Assembly (NCBI GenBank): GCA_964249405.1
Contig: CAXUBX010000114.1
Coordinates: forward strand, 1-8,344
DNA: 8,344 nt
Source of the DNA: CAXTPV01 sp964249405
GTDB lineage: Bacteria; Pseudomonadota; Alphaproteobacteria; Acetobacterales; Acetobacteraceae
Direction: 5' to 3'
In this document: positions 6,548-8,344 of the stretch, piece after piece
Layout of the letters: every line of letters starts with the position of its first letter
Numbering within the stretch: position 1 is the stretch's first letter
Translations under genes and position numbers: made by a program
The notes under the pieces: model-generated
Database searches by the model: none
Told to the model about the DNA's origin: nothing
The model's input: the letters and a program-made list of their open reading frames with translations, nothing else

Positions 6548-7530
6548 TGCCGGACGACGCTTCGCCCGCCCGCCCGCGGTCGATGGCGCGCGCGCGTGAC
6601 GTCGCGACCGGCGTGCGGCTCCGCTTCACCGACGAGTGGGTCGGGCTTCTCGTGCTCGCCGCGATCGCGCTGTTCGGGGCCGCGGCGTTCGAGGCCGGGG
6701 TGCTGCAGCGCTGGTTCAATCCGGGCGTGCGCCTGACGCTGCTCCTGCCGCAGACGGGCACCGACGGGCTCGGGCTCGGCGCCGACGTCGAGGTGATCGG
6801 GATCCACGCCGGCACGATCCGGCGTGTCCGCCTCAACCCGGACGGCGGGATGTATGCGGTGGCCGAGATCGACGCCGAGGCGAGGCCCTTCATCCGGCGC
6901 GACAGCCGGGCGGTGATCCGCCGCCGCTTCGCGGTCGCGGGAGCCACCTACGTCGACATCTCGCGCGGCCGCGGCATGCCGCTCGACTGGCATTACGCCG
7001 TGCTGCAGGCGACCACCGAGCCCGATCCGATCACCACGATCACGCGGACGATCGACCAGATCCGCGGCGAGCTCCTGCCGACGCTCGCCGCCGCGCACGA
7101 GACCGCCGCGTCGCTGCAGACGCTCGTCGCCAACCTGCAGAAAGGGCAGGGGAGTGCCGGCAGGCTGCTCGTCGACGACACGCTGGTCGACCGGGCCGAG
7201 CAGGCGCTCGCGACCCTCGACACCGCACTCGCCGGCCTCGATCCGATCGAGGCGCGGGCCTCCGGGGTCCTCGTGCGCACCGACCGCACGGTCGCCAATC
7301 TGCAGGCCGCCTCGGGCAACGTCCGGGAGGCCGCGCGATCGCTGCCGGCGATCAGCCGCAATGCCCGCGCGAGCACGGAAAGCCTGCCCGCGCTGATCGC
7401 CGAGACCACGGTCACCGCCGACCATCTCCGCAAGCTCATCGACCAGCTCCGCGGCTCGTGGCTGCTCGGCGGTGGTGGCGCGGCTCGCACCCCGGCCGGC
7501 GCGCTCGGCCCGTCCGACGTCGCGCCTTGA
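6547..7530 (+). CDS. mlaD: MlaD-type MCE-domain protein
   Basis: A 327-aa substrate-binding component of an MCE transporter, anchored in the inner membrane with its bulk in the periplasm, where family members form rings around a hydrophobic channel. A cytoplasmic basic N-terminus is followed by one TM helix (about residues 31-50). The MCE domain spans about 59-140, with the conserved pattern GLGLGADVEVIGIHAGTIRRVRL (74-96) and closing YVDIS (135-139); the usual GLLG-like pore-loop position reads AVAG. A long helical C-terminal region (about 160-305) contains KGQGSAGRLLVDDTL (199-213), common in longer MlaD-like proteins, followed by repeated Ala/Leu helices that probably extend the ring into a tube or coiled bundle. 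The protein ends in a Gly/Ala/Pro tail. Its ATG overlaps the preceding stop by one base (TGATG). It is longer than E. coli MlaD (about 180 aa) because of that helical extension. The lipid carried is unknown. Confidence 0.9.
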   Translation: MPDDASPARPRSMARARDVATGVRLRFTDEWVGLLVLAAIALFGAAAFEAGVLQRWFNPGVRLTLLLPQTGTDGLGLGADVEVIGIHAGTIRRVRLNPDGGMYAVAEIDAEARPFIRRDSRAVIRRRFAVAGATYVDISRGRGMPLDWHYAVLQATTEPDPITTITRTIDQIRGELLPTLAAAHETAASLQTLVANLQKGQGSAGRLLVDDTLVDRAEQALATLDTALAGLDPIEARASGVLVRTDRTVANLQAASGNVREAARSLPAISRNARASTESLPALIAETTVTADHLRKLIDQLRGSWLLGGGGAARTPAGALGPSDVAP

Positions 7531-8336
7531 GACCGGGGGCCTGCCTGCTCGTGCTGGTGCTGCTGGCCGGCTGCGGCGGCGCGCGCCCGGCGCCCCCGAC
7601 GGACGAGGCGCTCGAGGTCGCGCTCGAGAGCGGGGCCGACGCGATGACGCTCGCGCGATTCCCCGATGCCGCGCGCGCCTATGCCGGCGCCTATGATCGG
7701 GCGCTCGCCCGCGACGACGCGGCCTCGCTCGCGACCGCAGGCGTCGGACGGGCGATCGCGCTCGAGAGGGACGGTCGTCCCGCGGCGGCGCTCGATGCCG
7801 CCGAACGGACCCGGATCGATCTCGCGCGTCGGCGCACGCCGTCCCCCGCGCTGCTGGATCTCGCCGAGGCCGCCGCCCTGCTGCAGCTCGGTCGTGCGTC
7901 CGACGCCGCCCGTCTCGCCGCTCCGGCCGAGCAATCCGCCGACGTGCCGACGCGCGAGCGGGCGCTGTTCCTGGAAGGCTTGGCCGCGGACGCGCTCGGC
8001 GACCGCACGACGCTCGCCGCCTGCCTCGAGCGTGTCGAGACGGATGCGGGCAAGCGGCCGGACGACACCGAGCGGGCGGACCGGGCGGAACTCGCCGCGC
8101 GTCTCGCGCTCGCGAGCGGGAATGCGACGACGGCGCTCGCGGAGGCGCGGCACGCGGTCGATTTCCGCCGCACCGCGCTCGATTACCGCGGCATGCGCCG
8201 CGCGCTCCGTCTCGCGGCGGTCGCCGCCGGCCGGCAAGGCGATCAGGTCGAGGCCGCCGAACTCACGGCCGATGCCACGGCGAGCGCCCGTGCGGGGGCG
8301 CCTTCCGAGCGGCCGGCTGCCGACAGGCAGCGCTAG
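7527..8336 (+). CDS. Alpha-helical TPR-like lipoprotein
   Basis: A 269-aa protein probably anchored in the outer membrane or in the inner membrane facing the periplasm. The N-terminus is a short lipoprotein signal (Arg2, hydrophobic residues 7-14) ending in the lipobox LAGC, with lipidated Cys16. The mature part is almost wholly predicted helix pairs rich in Ala, Leu and Arg at about 34-62, 66-92, 107-133, 143-168, 183-212 and 217-252. Their spacing and small-residue pattern (for example RFPDAARAYAGAYDRAL and GNATTALAEARHAV) resemble TPR or Sel1-like solenoids, though no single repeat is a clean match. I chose the TTG at 7527, which overlaps the preceding stop as TTGA; the next start (GTG at 7551) would remove the only positive charge before the hydrophobic stretch. 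It may be the envelope partner of the MCE ring. It does not look like the PqiC/DUF330-type lipoproteins often encoded with MCE genes. Confidence 0.8.
   Translation: MRPGACLLVLVLLAGCGGARPAPPTDEALEVALESGADAMTLARFPDAARAYAGAYDRALARDDAASLATAGVGRAIALERDGRPAAALDAAERTRIDLARRRTPSPALLDLAEAAALLQLGRASDAARLAAPAEQSADVPTRERALFLEGLAADALGDRTTLAACLERVETDAGKRPDDTERADRAELAARLALASGNATTALAEARHAVDFRRTALDYRGMRRALRLAAVAAGRQGDQVEAAELTADATASARAGAPSERPAADRQR
8316..8331 (+). terminator. Hairpin at the end of the transport operon
   Basis: GCTGCC, loop GACA, GGCAGC: a perfect 6-bp stem overlapping the last codons and ending three bases before the final base of the lipoprotein stop codon region. A further GCTGC at 8340-8344 could pair instead with GCAGC at 8327-8331. 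The window ends here, so a following T-tract cannot be seen. It may be a terminator, a processing or stability structure, or chance. Confidence 0.25.
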
Positions 8337-8344
8337 CAGGCTGC

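Noticed and set aside
6636..7526. Upstream in-frame extension of the lipoprotein frame through the mlaD gene
   Set aside because: The stretch is an Arg-rich out-of-frame reading of mlaD; the lipoprotein signal begins only after the TTG at 7527.

Overview
The window is very GC-rich bacterial DNA. Nearly every third codon position is G or C, which is why long spurious open frames cover both strands. Envelope lipid-transport genes of the MlaE/MlaD type, an OmpR-type two-component pair and the overall protein style fit a high-GC alphaproteobacterium, possibly Rhodospirillales/Acetobacterales-like. That placement is an impression, not a measurement. I see no RNA genes, insertion sequences, CRISPR arrays or integrase signals.

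Left part (2-2525, minus strand). Reading leftward from a divergent intergenic region are an OmpR/PhoB-family response regulator, then a membrane sensor histidine kinase whose start sits against the regulator's stop, and 86 bases further on a small secreted protein of 106 aa with a clear signal peptide and no recognised family. Both signalling proteins keep their phosphotransfer residues and look functional.

Middle (2526-2693). A 168-base divergent control region contains a perfect 6-6-6 inverted repeat (GAACAT-N6-ATGTTC, 2596-2613) and TCAT repeats spaced 10 bases. This is a candidate operator for the regulator.

Right part (2694-8336, plus strand). Five genes are packed with a 13-base gap or overlapping stops and starts, so they are very probably one operon: (1) a Cache-GAF-class III cyclase-like membrane sensor, (2) an MlaE-family permease, (3) a protein in the position and shape of the MlaF ATPase, (4) an MlaD-type MCE protein, and (5) an alpha-helical, TPR-like lipoprotein. 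The permease, MCE protein and lipoprotein suggest phospholipid or other hydrophobic substrate traffic between inner and outer membranes.

The main discovery is that both nucleotide-dependent proteins of this operon have lost their active sites while staying in frame and full length. The ATPase-like protein lacks a recognisable Walker A, has altered Walker B, LSGGQ, D-loop, Q-loop and H-loop positions, yet keeps the overall ABC layout. The cyclase domain has lost one metal-binding Asp, the adenine-recognising Asp and both transition-state residues. The permease's family-typical EQxDAL segment is also altered. I infer a divergent MCE transport complex with a pseudo-ATPase, coupled to a sensory pseudo-cyclase. 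It may be powered by another ATPase or work without ATP.
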